In this document: piece after piece, positions 49,972 to 63,360 of the stretch
Layout of the letters: each line of letters begins with the position of its first letter
How positions within the stretch are numbered: the first letter of the stretch is position 1
Assembly: GCF_001625215.2 (NCBI RefSeq)
Contig: NC_030387.2
Span: 7,592,501-7,656,500, forward strand
Reading direction: 5' to 3'
Source of the DNA: Daucus carota subsp. sativus
Lineage: Eukaryota > Streptophyta > Magnoliopsida > Apiales > Apiaceae
Length of the DNA: 64,000 nucleotides
Notes under the pieces: generated by a model
Told to the model about the DNA's origin: nothing
Seen by the model: the letters and a program-made list of their open reading frames with translations, nothing else
Databases searched by the model: none
Position numbers and translations under genes: made by a program

Positions 49972-51600
49972 ATGAGTCTACTGTAGTTTCAACTAGATAG
50001 AATTTGTATTTTGCATAAGATATAAGAAATGTTGTTGATTATGAAATGTATTCATGATAATATGTAACTGCATAATAAAACTTAGAGAGGTTTATGGCCT
50101 TACAAGAATAAACGTATAATGTACTTGAAGCGTGAATGATTGTATCAGACTATGTATGACTCTTTTGGTAATGCGAGTAGGATTTCATATATCTTGAGAC
50201 TAGGGGATATTTGTTATTACCCAGATTTTTTGATGATGAACGTTTTAATTATATCTTTCTACTGAGGATTGGTTTGTCTGCATGAGCACATGCTAAACAC
50301 CAAATTCTATGCATTTAGCTCATTTTGATTGGTCCGGTACACCATTATTAAAAAGTATGAACCAATCAGAATAAGTTAAACTTATAAAAGTTAGTGCTTC
50401 GCATGAGACCATGGCACACCATACAAAAACCGAAACAAGATATACTTCAACAGATCTATTTACCTCTCATCCTGTTATTCTATCTAACAAAATCAATTCA
50501 AATAATAGTTGTTATAATTGTAATGTAACATTCAAATGTCTAACAACTATGAATTATCTTCTGACAAGTTCTTAATTATGAATTATCTTTCTAAACAGAC
50601 TTATAAATTCTAACGTTCATTTGCTATATTGTTGAATTTGTTAAATAGATTCAAAATACCTGCCAGGTTGTGTGCGTTTGCGCGCGCGCGCACTCTGATT
50701 CAGTAGTTAAAATGACTTGGCAATTTTAGTGACGAACATTTCCAAAAATCATATTTGTTCAAGTATAGAAGATACATTTTCATATTATAATTTATATCTT
50801 ATATTACTTATGCCGGGTTATGACAATAGTTAGGATTATAAAGTATAAGCTAAGCTAGCAGTTGCTAGGTGACATTTATGTCGAGGGAAAAGATTTTCCG
50901 AAAAGCTTTACGATTCAATCAGTGAAATTGTAAGTTTTATTATATTGATAATAATATGATCTTTGTGCTAGTTAGCATGGAGACTTGGATGTATGCCATA
51001 AATCAGAAATTGGGGCCGTACCAAGTGAAAAATTACTAGTGTTCTTGCATTCAAATTATGTCTTTATTTCTCTGTTTGAGTTTTCTACAAGTGAGTTCAC
51101 GATAACATTGTTGAATTTGAATTTGATATGCTGACTTAAGTTTGCGATATAAGACTTTATCACAAACATAAATATTTGTCGACTCTCCATTTTGCGGTAA
51201 AAAATCTTGACCTTGTCGTATTACATATTGAATGATTTTGCTATACAATATATTTCTTGAAATAATGATACAATTACCTTTGAGATTTTTTTTTTTTTTT
51301 TTTGAAAATGAGAATGAATCTCAACAATATGAAACAGCAGTTCACCGTGATAATTCTTTCATTCAAGAAAGCTTATTATCTAACCGTCGGACATGCAAGA
51401 TGACCGGGGAAATTTAGACAATAAAACTTTAATGTCCGAAAAGAAAAACCCGTCTTCTTCCAAGAATCCTGAGAATAGAAGAAAGAAAACAAGAATAATA
51501 TAAGTCGACATATATAACACATTATGTATATTATAAAAATAAAAGATAATATATCCAATAATTAATTAATATTAAAATCACGTGTATATTGCATGAGATG
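49972..51600. other. Ferritin 3' region and unrecognised intergenic DNA
   Basis: The first 150 bases are a likely 3' UTR. A hairpin MITE (family copy C) is at about 50273-50433. A short alternating (CG)n run is at 50679-50690. No gene recognised. Confidence 0.5.
50273..50433. mobile_element. Hairpin MITE, family copy C
   Basis: Left arm GGTTTGTCTGCATGAGCACA..CATGCTAAACACCAAATTC and right arm, reversed, GGTTTTTGTATGGTGTGCCA.. share the pattern of copies at 28456 and 46368. The target duplication is not visible. Confidence 0.5.
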
Positions 51601-51629
51601 ATCAAAAAATTCCCACAATTATGATAACT

Positions 51630-51830
51630 CATAATTGAGACAATTAAGCTCTTAATTAAGGTACAATTAATAAAATATTAATGCTCTTAATTAAGACACA
51701 ATTAACGTCCTCAATTAGGGCCAATTAACACCTCAAATAAGGCACATTTAACTCCATCAATTATGGAGCACAAATTACACCCTCAATAAAGAGGCACAAT
51801 TAACGCCTTCATTAAGGCACAGTGAAGCGC
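51630..51830. repeat. Degenerate short-period repeat
   Basis: Variants of a unit close to CTCAATTAAGGCACAATTAA occur about eight or nine times in a row with changes. It lies directly downstream of the calmodulin-like fragment in that fragment's orientation. Confidence 0.65.
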
Positions 51831-52680
51831 CTTCCTTTTTGAAACCGGATCGCATGCTGATCCCGGAACTACCGTCGCCGTCGTCACCCTTGGCCACCAA
51901 AATGGTATATATATTTAAATGCATTCATTTACAAGATTCAAAATTCAAATAACCCATAAATGGTACAAATATATTTAAATGCATTCATTTATAAGATTCA
52001 AAATTTGAATCTTTTAATTAATCTTCTAATTACTACATAAAAGTTCATATTAAAGTATGAAGAGAAAATTCAAATTTTAAAACCAAATAAATTAAAATAG
52101 TCAACTTGCCATTCACAAAAACTAAAATTAAGACCTACATTTATTACTATTAAAATCAAATAAATTCCAAATTTTCAAATCTAAACTAAAATCATGCAAC
52201 AAAATAAGTCAATCAGAATAATCTAATATCAAAACACGCGCTAATTAAGCACCATTACACCACCTCCACAGTCACCGTGCAAGAACCGGAAAAACACAAA
52301 CATTCATCATGGACACTAGCGAAAACTAAAAATCGAAAATGCGAATCCAAAACTCAAAAATGTAACTAATCATATGATATAAAAATGATTACAAATACCC
52401 AATCTCCTCCGAATCAGGCAAAATAGATCAAGAAATGACAAAATATGATACAAAACAACACATACACTAATAGATTCAAGCACACCACACCATTATACTT
52501 AATCATGAAAATTATGAACCACACCATAATAATATATACTGTGAATCCATAAATAATCACATAACCATAATCATGAAGTATAATGTATTGGAAAGATCGC
52601 ACCTTGTCGAAAAGACTAAAAGCTTTCTGAAACTCGACAATCTTATTTGGAGGAATGGCGCGACCGGGATTGTTAAGCAT
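51830..52680 (-). pseudogene. Truncated calmodulin-like gene fragment
   Basis: On the minus strand, an ATG at 52680 opens 26 codons (52603-52680) ending KIVEFQKAFSLFDK, the first helix of EF-hand 1 in calmodulins, followed directly by a GT donor. A matching AG acceptor near 51889 leads to GDDGDGSSGISMRS, resembling the calcium loop DGDG and the following MRS motif of EF-hand 1 but with extra or changed residues. No second, third or fourth EF-hand is found downstream; the sequence runs into short degenerate repeats. I therefore call it a truncated copy, perhaps a captured or duplicated 5' fragment. Whether it is transcribed cannot be told. Confidence 0.45.
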
Positions 52681-53176
52681 GATCCGACTAACAATCGATC
52701 GTATACGATCATGTATCTCTAGTCGAAACAGAGAGTTGACAGAAAATGTCCAAGGGCAGTTGATTATGTTGAGTAAGAAATCATGGGCTGAGAATAGAGA
52801 GGGGCAACTGGTGTGTGTTAATATTAAAATAGAGATGATAGCTTAGATTTGCAGGGGAGGAGGCGTATAGGGTTCAAGAGGGAATAAGGAATGGGGACGG
52901 GTAGAATGCAGTCAGGCGGTGCTTTCTTATATCAAATAAGATTCAATTTTTAACAGGGCAGAGCAAGGGCAGTGATCAAAGTTCGAAACTTCTGGGGTAA
53001 ATATATGGTAAAAGATTTCGAATTTATTACCTTTGAGATTTTGTTATAAGCTAATTGAATTATCGACATGCAGTAGCTCTATACTTGTACACATAATATA
53101 TTAGAATAAAACTTTATTTGTCCCAAGCTTTATTTTCAAATCATGAACAACTTAAACTTCTTCCTAAAAATTTATA

Positions 53177-53422
53177 CTCCCTCTGTCCCATAATTTTTGG
53201 CTTGTTTGACTTTTGATGGTCAAATTGACCACAAATTACATATATAATATGATTAAGAACAATCATAAAAATTATATCATTAAAAAAATATACTTTACGT
53301 ACTTTATTATGCATATTTTATATTTTTAAAATTACAAAAGAATTAGATGTAATTTGTAGTCAAAGTTCAGTCAATTTGATCATAAAAAGTCAAACAAACC
53401 AAGAATTATGGGACGGAGGGAG
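53177..53422. mobile_element. Stowaway MITE (246 bp)
   Basis: Ends CTCCCTCTGTCCCATAATTT and, reversed, CTCCCTCCGTCCCATAATTC with TA on both sides. Inner arms GTTTGACTTTTGATGGTCAA and its inverse fit well, so the copy is well preserved. Confidence 0.9.
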
Positions 53423-53571
53423 TAGTAGTTTGGTGATGCTCTGAAGTGAAGAGAAAAGTATTCTAGTCATCTATTTTAATAACGTATTACAAACTTTAGA
53501 ACACAAAGTAATTTGAACTTCACCATTTTAAAGACACACCTAACTTTCTTAGAGAGTCAGACATAACAATT

Positions 53572-54033
53572 TAGGGTTCGTTTGGTTCGGGCATTCCTAG
53601 TATGAGGTATAACTTTTGTTATTTCAAACTCATACCTAGTGTTATACCTAGTGTTTGGTTGAAAATTTTCTTTTATCAAATCCATTCCTCAAACCCACAA
53701 GGAATGAGATTTTCATACCCAAGGGGAGGTGTGTATGGAACATGGGTTTCAGGATTCAAATTCTTTTTCTTTTATTTTCATTACTATTTATATCATTTCA
53801 TGTAAATTATTAATATAAAATGAAATCAATGACTCAAAATGTATATAAATATTAATTTAATGATATTTTAAATCAGTTACAATTAATAACTCATATATAT
53901 TATAATTCAACCATATTCATTCAACTACTCAACCAAACACTTGATATCAGAAATGAGACCTCAAGCCCATACCAGTTTAACTCGATTCCTAATTCCAACC
54001 TCACACCCCCTCTCTAACCAAATGATCCCTTAG
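53572..54033. mobile_element. Probable MITE with TAGGGTTCGTTTGGTT ends (about 460 bp)
   Basis: The left border TAGGGTTCGTTTGGTT and reversed right border TAAGGGATCATTTGGTT are similar. Such ends are common on hAT-type plant MITEs. Internal inverse motifs (CATTCCT / AGGAATG) occur. The target duplication was not found. Confidence 0.5.
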
Positions 54034-54340
54034 ACTTGTTATAATGCGTAATGACTTGTACAACAATTATTACATATTGATTTGACATATATATACGCGT
54101 ACTAGCTTATAACCCGTGCCATGCACGATGATTTATAACATTTGTAATTTTATCGCCTATATTTTAAATTTAATTGAAATACAAACCGATTATACCGACT
54201 GAGTTTTAAATGTTTTGGGTTAATTGATAACAGAAAGGTTTATTAGAACACGTTTTATATTAAAGAGACCTGTAAAATAATACCGACCGACTGATAAAAC
54301 TCGACCGATCAATAAAATTATTAATATTTCAGTCTTAATC

Positions 54341-54380
<40 letters not shown>

Positions 54381-54381
54381 T
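54341..54381. repeat. (AAT)n microsatellite
   Basis: About 13 uninterrupted trinucleotide units. Confidence 0.95.
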
Positions 54382-54821
54382 ATAGTATAGTATGATATAA
54401 ATATATAGTATAAATCTATGATATTACTTTGAAAGTGATAGCATGGAATAATTAAAAATAAAATTAATGTATTCAATGAATCATATCATCGATTGTATAT
54501 TAATAATTATATATAATAATATTATATTTTTATACGTATATTGCACATGTGTTATTTTTAGAAAATCGATTTTTCAGTTAGGAATGTGATAAATATAATG
54601 TGTTATATATAAAAAGGGTAGTTGTTATGTTGTTTTATGTTATTTGTTGAAAATTGAGTTTTTTTGGTTAAAACATATAAAAAAGAACCAGAGCTTTGAA
54701 TCAGTGGTCAAGAGCGAGACGAATCGTTTTGATGTGCAGGAAAAAGCTGTGATTTCTAATGGGGTAACAAGAGGATGCTGAGTTGGACGTCTTCAGGGAA
54801 GTCGGAGAACGGGATTGAAAC

Positions 54822-56538
54822 TGTAACAACCAAATTTTCAAGTGATTATTTAACAACTGAAATATCGAAACCAAGTCTGACCAATATTAAACTTAAACTA
54901 AGAAGGAAAAATAATAATCTCAATGTCTAAAGTAATTCGGAAATCTACAAGTGACACTAATAGAAGTTTAAAATCAACTAAACCAAGTCCTGGAATTTAT
55001 TAAATAATCCAACAAACTAATTTGAGTTGCACTCATCTCAAGTCCCGCTAACCACTGAATTCATGCGGAAAGGAAATAAACAGAGTGAGCCAGACGCCCA
55101 ATACGAATATAATTTAAAAGAACAAAAATATTATTTTAACCGAGTGAAATGTGTCTCACAAATACAAGGTAACAATCAAGTGGAAAATATGTTATGTCAA
55201 AACCAGATGAAGTGAATAGAACTAAGTAATTAAAAAGGCCGAATAGAGTAAGGTGTGTATCAATAAGGGTCTCTTATACAAATATGTACTTGCACAAAGC
55301 AAGGTACAAATCATAAAATTCTCTTCCGGTAATCCACGAGAAGGAAACACATGAAATGCACAAAGCATTTCTATAAACAAAGAATCCTTCCTCGGTAATC
55401 CATGAGAAGAAAACACACGATAGCGATCATGATCAATATACAATCTCATACTCCAGACACGTGCTCGTATACTCACAGCACTGATACGAGTAAGTGCCGA
55501 GTTCACTAGACACTCCAAACTCCATGAACTCGTCTGTAATTTAACCACAGAGATAGGTTTAAGAGCCCAACATAAAGGTTACAAAAATTGCCAAACTCAT
55601 TTAAAAAAACCGAACAAAACAATGTCGCAAATAAATCGAAACAAAACAAACAAATATAAATGAGTTGGCAATAATAGTTTTCAATAATAAAGATATGAGA
55701 TGAATAAAACAGTATGTACCAACAAGTACAAAGAGTACAAGGATCACAATTTTATCAACTCAATCATAAATATAATGAATAATCAAAAATATAAAAGAAG
55801 AGAAAAGAATAGAAAATTTTCATACCTCGAAAATAGCAAACTCAAACACTTACGAATCTCACAAGGGACCATCTAAACTCACGAACCCCGAATTTATCTT
55901 AAACTCCAAATATCTTCATGATTCCAATCTGCTCAGACCAATAATTGACTGGTTTGACCCTCTAAAAGATAATTTATGAAAAAACCTAAAACACAAAAGT
56001 CGTAGAGAACGAAAAGACCTTTCTGAAAAGATAAGGCTTATCAAAAACGGAGTTATAACGAATCGGGAATTAAAGAAATCGTCCGCTGATTCAAACTCAA
56101 AGAGAAAACAGGATCTGATATTCTGATTAAGTTTTGTAATTTTGAGAATAGTTCGAAACATAATCTGAGAAAACATTGTGAATGAAAGTTGTAGAAAATT
56201 GAAAGAGCTTTCCGAAACATCAAGAATCATCGAATTCTGATAAGAATTGAATATTTTACGAATTTTAGAAGACAGTTGATTTGTGTTTGAATGCAACTAT
56301 GAATTTTGTAATAAAACAAAGAAGAAGGTTGGACGGCTCTCAATAAAAACAATAAACAAGAATGAGGGAACACAATCAATATATAGAGGCTTGAAACCTT
56401 AATTCTGAACCTATCCATTATCTGAATACAAGTCTGATCAATACTCTAAGCCCATTATCTTAATTCAATTTTAAATCCTATTCATTATCATTTTTTATTA
56501 ATACTAATCTATTAATATTTATTTAAAAATTATTTACA
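54822..56538. mobile_element. Solo LTR (1717 bp) of an LTR retrotransposon
   Basis: The sequence begins TGTAACAACCAAATTTTCAA and ends ATTATTTACA, so it has TG...CA borders. It is flanked by a perfect 5-bp duplication GAAAC (54817-54821 and 56539-56543). No gag-pol frames, primer-binding site or second LTR are present, which is the picture left by recombination between two LTRs. The TGTAACAACC start resembles Gypsy-type LTRs, but class cannot be set without internal sequence. Confidence 0.8.
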
Positions 56539-56543
56539 GAAAC

Positions 56544-57824
56544 GATGTTGTTCGGAGTGTTCATTTTGATTTTCCGGCATCTTATTCCCTTGATTTATTT
56601 TATAAATGAGTGTGTATAATGACGACGTTAATGCGTTGTTTAAGCAGCCAAAACATAGATTTGTGATAGTAGGTGATAACTCCATCAAAACCAGCATACT
56701 CCACCGGATAAGGGTGAAGGAAGCATGCGGATGAGAATGATGTTACTGGTATCAGAGGTGAATCAAAGATGGTGATATATTTGCGAATAACATCCAAAAG
56801 ATAGTATATTTGTAAGATTTTATAGAAGTTAATACATTTGCAAATAAGATCCAAAAAGCTGTATACTTAGTAAATTTCCTAAGATTTAAAACAAAAAAGA
56901 TGTTATCTAACAATTGTTTGCTGATAATTAATGTAGTATTCGCTGTTTATTATTGAAAGGAATTAACGTCTTTTCATTTTAAAAATCGAAAATATTTATT
57001 TCTAATAATTGATTAGCACATATATACAGTCAAAAGAAAAGAAAAGGACGCGTAAAATTTATATTTTAATTTTTTATTCAAATAAATTTACATAAAAAAC
57101 TTATAAAATTAAATTTTACGCTCGCTCGCTCCCTAATATAATATAATATAATAATATAATAATTGAGTAAATTGAGGGGTACCGAACAACGTAAAATAAA
57201 GAAAGGGATGAAGGTTATAGAGGTAAATTGAAGAGGGCGGAGACATATTTAGGGCTCGTCCTCCTCCTCCTCCTCCCTACTCCCGTTGCTCGCCTTTTCG
57301 GCCGCCTGAGTCTGATTCTTCAGAGGTATTCCCTCTTTCCATGTACATATGTATTCTCTATGTACATAAGCTCATTTTTTGTATCACTCTATCCTCATGT
57401 ATTAATATTTTATCTTTATATCAGTGCAAGATTTCAATCTCAAGCCCTAAAAGATGTTTATTAATTCATATCTGTCCTAGCTATATTTGTGGCTTATGTA
57501 TTTTACTTGATTGCTCACTGCTGTTTATATAGCTAATGATTTTCTTCTGTTACGCGAGATTTATGCAACTAGTCGTCAAGTCGATTAGTTAATAAAGCAG
57601 CAGATTATATATACACTGGACAGAACACTACTTATGTTTTAGTTTTGTGAGCTTCAATGTATTTTTGCTCGAGTTTTTAGATCTAGGAAAGAGAGATTGT
57701 GGTTTAAGGCTTTATCTTTTCTGTAATTGTGTTCGTATAAATTCTACGTATGTTGAACATTTTGTTGTTGGTGTAGCATCGTGTAATTTGGCTCTCCTTT
57801 GTTAATTGTCCAGAGGGATTAAAG
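56544..57824. other. RPF1 upstream region with a likely 5'-UTR intron
   Basis: The left half is unrecognised intergenic DNA. From about 57220 the sequence becomes a leader with a (CTC)n run; a GT donor at 57326 and a polypyrimidine-preceded AG at 57813 would remove a 488-nt 5'-UTR intron just before the ATG at 57825. The short frame at 57228 lies in this leader and has no recognisable domain. Confidence 0.5.
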
Positions 57825-60800
57825 ATGGGTTATAAGCAACGAAAGGGCAAACATGACGATGGAGATGACGATAGTTACAAGAAGGATGAGAAGCCGAAGA
57901 TGACTAGTGGGCAGCAGTTGCTTCCCTCTATGATTAAAAACAAAGAGAAAAGATCAGCTGTTCATGCGAAGCTTAAGGAACAGAAGAAACTAGAAAAGCG
58001 CAAGAAAGTGAAAGCTCGTGATGATCTTGAGAGGAGAGCTCTTGAGCTCGGTGAAGAGGTTCGTTTTTTCCTCCTCCTATGTCTTTGTTGTCACAGATAT
58101 TTTCAGATCATATCCAGAATATGAATTTCAATATGAAATATCCTTTGTTTTTTAGTATAAATCCATATGTTGATATTTGGTCCGACTGTTTATGGGGAAC
58201 TCCACATATCAAAAGAGAAGTTAGCAGACATCCATTTGTTCCTTAAAAATGATCAGCTGTGATATCTATGCTGATAATATGAATGATATATTATATTATT
58301 TTTATTTTTTTGATGAATGAGCGCTGGTTTAGATACCTATTAGTTATAAATTTTGGTTCTTTCAAACTTTGGCCTGTTATCCTTCCTATTTTATTTTCAT
58401 ATATAAATTTCAAGAACTATGTTTATCTGCTCACTCGATTGCACATCAACTGTTTTAAAATTTTGGAACCTGAATTATTAGATAGGAAATTGATATGATG
58501 AACAAGCCCAAGCATACCCGATATGTCCCAGTTGATAGGTTAAATCTATTTAAAATGTGCATTCTTGTAAAAGAGACGTATATGCCAGTACAGAGATATT
58601 GTTTATGGAAAGTTTGTACATCTCAAATATTATTGATGGGTGCAGCTTCCCCCAAGGCCAGTTCCTCGCACAATTGAAAATACAAGGGAAGCGGATGAAA
58701 CAATTTGTAAACCAGATGATGAAGAGGTATGCTAGTCCTTCGATGATTTTCCACCTTTCTCCTGACTTTTTGCCAAATTTAGCTATGTAAAGAATAAATA
58801 TTGACTTTTATTATTTTCGTTCATTTGCAGCTGTTTGCTGCTAATGATGCTGATGAGTTCAGTTCTGTGTTGAAGCAAGAACACATTCCGAAGATATTGA
58901 TCACCACCTGCCGTTTTAATTCAACTGTAGGTTATCTGTAATTATTTCAAGTTATTCCTTTGATTTAACAACTCTTTCTCCTCATTTGCCGTATATACAC
59001 TTGCATTCTTTGTGGATTGCTGGATGGTTGGTATGCTCTGTACGTTAGTTCTTTGTATTCTTTGTTTTTCTTTTAGTAAATATTTTACTCTGTGCAGCGG
59101 GGACCAGAATTTATATCTGATCTGCTGTCTGTCATACCAAATGCTCATTACTACAAGAGAGGAACATATGACTTAAAAAAGGTGCTTCCCTACTTCCTGT
59201 TGCATATAATACTGTGAATTGTGGCTTCTTTGCTAAATATTGCACCATTATCTTTCAGATTGTGGAATATGCAAAAAAGAAGGATTTTACGTCTCTCATA
59301 GTTGTCCACACTAACCGCAGGGAACCAGGTTTGTGTATTTGATTTGAATTATCATTTGTTGAACCATTTGATCTTCCTACTTGTACATTTTCCGTTTAGT
59401 GTAAACTAATAATTCTGACTTGACAAATGTTTTTCACCCCTGCGGCCCTGCCCCTGTCTAAAAAAGAAAGGAAAAACGTAAGACGCATAACTGTTTGTAT
59501 ATTTGATTCGAATTATGATTTTAGTGACTCTTTTCTATTCCTACTTGTACATTTCCTGTTAAGTGAAAACTAATAAATCTTTGTAGACAAATGTTTTTGA
59601 CCCCGCTACCTTCATCCAAGAAAAAGAAAGGAAAAACTGAAGACGCAAAACTGTTTATTTGGGAAATTTTGGAGTTAAATTTATGCTATTCTTATGAGAT
59701 GCAGTCCAAACTTCGAGCTTGTTACATTTCAAGTGTTCATTTTTGACACGATATTACAATTGTTTTACAATGGTTATTATAATTTTTGTTGCTTTGCATT
59801 GGTCAAATATATATGACTCAAAACTTGGAATACATTTATATACTGTCTACCCTTTATGTTTTCTAGCAAGATGGCTATATACTCAATTAAATTATCAAAT
59901 GTTATGATGTATCTCCTTGTATGTTATAGAAAGTAGTGAACTAAAATTATAAAAAAGTACTAAATTTTCTATTGTCTGTGCGCAGATGCTCTCCTGGTAA
60001 TTGGCTTGCCTGATGGACCCACCGCACATTTTAAGCTAACAAAATTGGTCTTGCGCAAGGATATTAAGGTATCATTTTATAGCCTGCAGACTTCTTGCGG
60101 TATTCCTTAACTGCTTTATTCATGTGTTGCTAATATAAAGTTTATTTGTCCGTTGCGTCTGTAAGACAAATAACAATATCTTACCTGTTACAGTGTGTTT
60201 GACTTGAGTTCCGATGTCTTTATAATTAAGTCATGGTTATTTTGAACACACTGAATGTGGTTCCTTTGCTCTTATTTCCATACACATAGTTGGTTCTTAT
60301 ATTGTGGAGTGTTATTGTTTTTGTCACTAGTTGCGCTTGATTCTTTTTTAGCTACCCAGGCCTTTCTTTTGTAGAACCACTAGCATAAACTCTTTATCAT
60401 GTGAAATTGTCAGCACAATACCTCTTGTAGGTGTTAGGAAAATTGCTCAAGTCTCAGTGCATGCAGGCCTGTGTGCGATAATTTTTATGAGAACAGTTAT
60501 GCAAATACTTTTATATTTACTGACTAAAGCAAATTCATCTGTTGGACATGCGAAAGGCATAAGAATATGGGAAAAAGGAATGGAATATAGACTTTGGTAG
60601 TATACTATAGCATTTTTAAGAGTCACGAGGTCTTTTTTTATCAGTTAGGAAACTGTTATATTACAAATGCCACAACCAACCCCTGACCTCCCACCCCCTT
60701 GTGTGTGTGTGACGCTGGACTCCTGTTGAGTTATAGTGATTAATGTGTCAAGTTGAGCCAGATTCAGCAACATATTTTACCATGTAATAACCTCTGCTTA

Positions 60801-62347
60801 TTGTTTGCAGAATCATGGAAATCCAACTAGTCACAAGCCTGAACTAGTATTAAACAATTTCACGACACAGTTAGGTCACCGCATTGGAAGGTAGCAACTC
60901 ATTCTCCAACTTTTTTTGTGACAAAATATTAGTGCAGTTATTCTTAAATATACCCTGATTGCAATATGGTTTTCTGATTTGGACCAATGTTTACTTTCTT
61001 GTAATACTCAAGAGGGTTCATTGGTTTGTGTCATTTTTCTTTGTTGTCTCTTCTCACTATCAACTCGTATGTTTTTCTAGGCTAATCCAGTCACTTTTTC
61101 CCCAAGACCCAAATTTCCGTGGTCGACGAGTTGTAACCTTCCACAATCAGAGAGATTTTATATTCTTCAGGCATCATCGGTGTGTCTCCTTGAAAAAATG
61201 ATAGTCAGCTTGTATTTCTGTTAAAGTTTATATACTTTTTGGTAGTTACTCTTTTTGTCATGCGCAGTTATATATTTGAAAACAAAGAAGATAAACAAGC
61301 CGACACAAAAAATACAAAGAACAAGGACGACAAGGCTGAGGGTGTCGCGAAGGATAGAGTAATAGCCAGGCTACAGGTATGCTTCACATCCTACCTAGGT
61401 TATACTCTGTTTTACCTGTAAGTAGGTTATGCTCAGTGTTCTGAGTGAGATAACACATTTTTTTGTCAATTCGACTTTTTCATAAAATAAAATATCAGTC
61501 AGGGCAGAGGTATTAAGAATGCCAAGTTATAATAATTTTTTTCAAATATACATAACAGCTAAGCCCAAATTAAAGAGATCGGTTACTACTTGCTAGTTTG
61601 GTCCAAGCCAAATAACTTGAACAGTCCATAAACTATCAACCCACGTGATATTCAATATATCCGTATATTTGTAGCTATTGTTACTTGTTAATATATGTCC
61701 TTTTCTTATTTCTAAATTTAAACACCTAAAATTTGAGATATAGAAAGAGGAATGAATATGGGTGAACTGGGAAGTAGCAAGATTAGTTTTTTCTATCATC
61801 AATACATCAGAAAAACATTTGATCATATAGACTCTTAGTGTACATAGTCTTCTGGACAGCAGCTTAATACTGGTGTATAAATGTCCAGATGGCTGATATG
61901 CATCTGTAAAAATTTTAAAGAGTAGTTTACAGTACCCTTACATCTATTCCTGGTTCTGCCATTGATCACAGTCTCTTGTGAGCTCTGATAAAAGAAATCA
62001 GCATGCTGCAATATTTTTTCAATTTCTTAATCTATTGAACTGCAAAGGCCTGTATGGTGCATGTAAATGCATTAATGTATATATGTTTAACCTGCAGGAA
62101 TGTGGCCCTCGCTTTACTTTGAAGTTGAAAACTCTGCAGCATGGGACATTTGACACCAAAGGTGGGGAATATGAGTGGGTCCACAAGGTAATGTACTCTA
62201 TACCTCTCAAAATATAAGTTGATATATTTTGTATATAACATAATAATCTTAGTACTATATAATTAGCAATCTTCTAATTGTTTTGGTTTCCCTATTTGCT
62301 CCAAACAGCCTGAAATGGATACCAGCAGAAGACGATTCTTCTTATGA
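57825..62347 (+). CDS. RPF1: Ribosome production factor 1 (Brix domain)
   Basis: Eleven exons: 57825-58058, 58646-58726, 58831-58926, 59098-59181, 59259-59328, 59986-60068, 60811-60890, 61081-61179, 61268-61376, 62098-62187 and 62309-62347. They join to 354 residues, the family size. A Lys-rich, highly charged N-terminus (residues 1-80) is followed by [15 protein letters not shown] and the Brix domain, about residues 115-310, with [46 protein letters not shown] and [18 protein letters not shown]. The C-terminus [16 protein letters not shown] is characteristic of RPF1. The protein acts in the nucleolus in 27S pre-rRNA processing and 60S subunit assembly (known for yeast Rpf1). All splice borders are GT/AG. 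Confidence 0.95.
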
Positions 62348-63360
62348 TAAGTCTCAGGATTGGTTTTTAAGACATAAAGATCTATACCCTTTCCGCAAGC
62401 TACAAGGTGAGAGGTGGTCCCTGTATGCAATGCTTGTCCTTCCCCCACCTGATTCAGAACATTATGTGACAGCTGCTGTGTCAGTAAATTTTGAAATGAG
62501 GCGAATAGTGTACGCTTCCAGTGATGGTTTTATTAATTTATTGGTAAAACAATTGGTCTCGGCTTGTATTTCAGATCTATTATGCAAAAGAGTCCCTTTT
62601 TGCTTTAAATGCCATCATTGATAGAATGAACAAGGTTAAGGAAATGTTAGTTCCTACAAAGTTTTGTATGAAAAGTTGACTTTACATATTCAGCTCGAAC
62701 ATTTTTTTTTTTTAAAAATCTGCTCATACAATTTGATTGTTCTCTTGATGAAAAAAGTAATTATTGGCACCAAATTTCATGTGATAATTTGTCTGGTATT
62801 CAGTCCAAAAAAGGTTGTGTTTTTTTGCAGAAATGAGTTGTACATCTGTTTGGTAATTTTGTGATATTTTTATGAGGATAGATAGTGAAATCTGTGTGAA
62901 TTTTTTACAAAAACTGAATAGTTTTTAAAATAATTAGAGAAACATTTCTTTATAGAGAAAGCTGCGGTTGCTCCCTGAAAGAGCCATACTAGATTTGACC
63001 TTAATAATTTAGCCGCACCACAAGCCGTCTGGGTTGTGATCTTCTAACTAAAGTTTAAAGTGTAAAATGTTGAAAGACAGTTTAACATTACATTTTGAAT
63101 GTTGAACAAGGCCAGAAGCAGTCATATTAATCACCCACTACTACTAAACAAACGTGTGAAAGTTGCTACAGAGATACAAGAAGTGAGGTAGGTCAAGTAA
63201 AATCTCCTGCTCCAAACTTAACAAACTATTTTAGTTTTACAACAAACCAATGGGCTCTAGTCAAGTAGCATGCTCCCCTCCAAAATTGGAAAAAATAAAA
63301 ACAGTAAAAAGCATAGGATAAAAACTAAATCAAAACTAAAACAAGGCTTCAGTGGGCAAG
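62348..63360. other. Convergent 3' regions of RPF1 and the acidic repeat protein
   Basis: No gene recognised. The first 300 to 500 bases are probably RPF1 3' UTR, and the last 300 that of the gene on the minus strand. Confidence 0.55.

Noticed and set aside
54105-54140. Helitron-like start (ACTAGCTTATAACCCGTGCC..)
   Set aside because: The motif is common in plant repeats, but no CTRR end with a 3' hairpin could be tied to it.
57228-57464. Open frame starting MKRAETYLGLVLLLLLP
   Set aside because: It lies in the RPF1 leader and runs across a plausible 5'-UTR intron; no homology recognised.
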